Source: Parachlorella kessleri (lineage: Eukaryota; Chlorophyta; Trebouxiophyceae; Chlorellales; Chlorellaceae). From it: a stretch of DNA of 32,337 nucleotides. The notes beneath the pieces were generated by a model, which was given only the letters and a program-made list of their open reading frames with translations, made no database searches and had not been told where the DNA came from. Positions 30,927 through 32,337 of this stretch are shown here, piece by piece. The stretch is from positions 1 to 32,337 of the forward strand of contig BBXU01003103.1 of assembly GCA_001598975.1 (NCBI GenBank), in the 5' to 3' direction. A program made the translations under genes and the position numbers. Positions within the stretch are counted from its first letter, which is position 1. The number at the start of each line of letters is the position of its first letter.

Positions 30927-31236
30927 GAAGGCTAAGGAGCTACAAGTAAGGACTGGTCCCTGGGGAGTCAACAGTAACGATGCACGTCCTATTGCATGCT
31001 ACTGCATGCGGTGCCAAGTTACTGTCTGGTGGGGGGTGCAACACCAATTGCACTATACTTCGAGCCCTTTTGTATATGTGAAATGATGCTCCATGCTGTG
31101 TGTCGGGAAGGTCGCGATGGCGGGAGGCAACCTCGCCTTGTTTGAGCTAACATACTAGAGACAAACCGACATTCAGTGTCGATATCGTTTCTGATATCGT
31201 CGGCCATCGGTACTGTTTCATTGTCTGCATCTCCCC
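30927..31236. promoter_or_regulatory. Shared upstream region of the divergent ankyrin and plastid-protein genes
   Basis: 310 bp between divergent start codons. Both promoters and 5' UTRs are expected here; the stretch around 31175-31205 is AT-richer (repeated GATATCGT). Confidence 0.45.
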
Positions 31237-32337
31237 ATGCTCAACATGCACAGCCAAGGCAGCGTGTCCACAGCAAGCTGCCGGACCTCCTTTCCACGTG
31301 CTTCCCCTGGTGGGAAGCCAGTGCGCAGATGGCGAGCCATGCACGCAGTCAGGTGGGTTTGCACGGCACGGTGGTGGTAAGCACCTCGCAGAGGCCAAGC
31401 CTGGCGCCTGGCTACTTGGTAGGGGTTGCAGTTGGTGGGTCAACGACACGGGTAGCCTTCACTATCCAGACCAGGACACTGTGCTGTCTCTCAGGTGCAA
31501 CGCGCAGCCAGGGCTAGACAGGGATACCAACCTGCGGAGGAACCTGCCCATGGCACCTCCCACGCGGGTGCCGCCCCCGCCGCCCCCACCCCCTTCTCAA
31601 GTAGCCAAGGTCCGTCTTTTGACCGGCTCCCTTGTTTGGCAGCTGTGTGTGCTGCTTACTGGTGAACCTTCCTGACCCTCCCAAGGTCGGCCGCACAGCC
31701 TGCGGGTTCTGCTGAATCACCAGCCCATGCGGAGTGCTGCGGTGCTGTCTCTTCCTATGTTTGTACCTTGCCCTAGTCTTCCTCGTCCTGACAGCACCAG
31801 CATGATTCGTACCCTTGGCCGGGCTTGGGGCTTGTCGCCAGGTAGTAGTGCCTGGCCTGGCATGTGGCTGGCCGGCCTCTCCCTGCTGGGGCGCCTCTGA
31901 CCTCTGGTGCGCTACATTTATTCATTACTCTGACGCCTCCTCCGAGGGTTACCTGACGCTGAGCCTGGCATGAGGCTGGCCGGCCACCTCTGTTGGTGTG
32001 TGCCACTGGCATACCCCATGCAGCTTAGTCAGGCGCACTGCCTCGAGGCCTGCCTGCTGCTGCTGCTGCTGCCTGCAGAACGACCTGAACATCTCCCGGC
32101 GGGGCCTGGCAGCCATCATGCTGGGCGGCTCGGCAGTCTACTACTTTGCACTCAATGGCGTGCTGGGTGAGCCCCCGCTGTTGTTGCCGTTGCTCAGATG
32201 TTTGCATGCAGGCTCGCCGGGCAGTCGGGCACCAGTGCCCTCACGTGCGTGCCCTCCATATCCTCCCTAGTGATATCCTCAACACGTCTTGTCCCAACCG
32301 CCTTGCAAGATCCTACATACAGTTGGGCCCCCACGGG
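31237..32337 (+). CDS. Plastid-targeted membrane or lumen protein, 5' part, family unknown
   Basis: Three exons, 31237-31352, 31495-31600 and 32079-32166, join in agreeing phases (2, 0) and the last ends at donor GTGAGC in phase 1; the gene continues beyond the window. Exon 1 encodes a typical algal chloroplast transit peptide, rich in Ser, Arg and Ala with no acidic residue and ending VRRWRAMHAV. Exon 2 is hydrophilic and ends in a run of eight prolines. Exon 3 encodes NDLNISRRGLAAIMLGG followed by a hydrophobic stretch SAVYYFALNGVL, which could be a transmembrane anchor or a twin-arginine-like thylakoid signal. Exon 2's donor could alternatively be GTCCGT at 31611, but that breaks phase with exon 3. 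I do not recognise the family. Confidence 0.6.
32054..32071. repeat. (CTG)6 microsatellite
   Basis: Six CTG units directly before the acceptor of the last visible exon (AG at 32077-32078), taking the place of the pyrimidine tract. Confidence 0.85.

Overview
This is a stretch of nuclear genome from a green alga, most likely a chlamydomonadalean chlorophyte (a Haematococcus/Chlamydomonas-type organism; this is inference). The evidence is dense splicing (4 to 15 exons per gene, donors mostly GTGAG or GTGGGT), TGTAA just downstream of most stop codons (the volvocalean poly(A) signal), plastid-type transit peptides rich in Arg, Ser, Ala and Val, a plant-like eL34, and short low-complexity repeats in introns. 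I see no bacterial operons, CRISPR array, transposon or tRNA. The gene models come from splice signals, phase agreement and protein similarity judged by eye, because single open frames are only fragments here.

Layout, left to right. (1) 79-796, minus: start of a probable glycerophosphocholine acyltransferase, running off the left edge. (2) 1824-3464, minus: F-box/leucine-rich-repeat protein. (3) 3849-5717, plus: plastid FabZ, 3-hydroxyacyl-ACP dehydratase, 5 exons, head to head with gene 2. (4) 7547-8132, minus: ribosomal protein eL34, 2 exons. (5) 9619-15840, minus: a 600-residue aldehyde dehydrogenase superfamily protein in 15 exons, one intron of GC-AG type. (6) 17423-19064, minus: conserved-looking plastid membrane protein of unknown function, 5 exons. 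(7) 19349-26210, plus: PX-BAR sorting nexin (SNX1/Vps5 type), 612 residues, 15 exons, head to head with gene 6. (8) 26535-28634, plus: mitochondrial Tim44/mL45-like protein, 6 exons. (9) 29795-30926, minus: small Yar1-like ankyrin protein, 4 exons. (10) 31237 to the right edge, plus: start of a plastid-targeted protein, head to head with gene 9.

The genes are ordinary housekeeping functions of separate pathways: lipid metabolism, translation, endosomal sorting, organelle biogenesis. I see no shared pathway or gene cluster. The most unusual material is in the introns. In the sorting nexin gene the 3' end of exon 7, with its 5' splice site, is copied once into the following intron, and the end of exon 9 forms a four-copy 46-bp tandem repeat in which every copy carries a splice donor. 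In the aldehyde dehydrogenase gene one 5' splice site is embedded in a G-quadruplex-type GGGT repeat, and intron 1 holds a cluster of hairpins.
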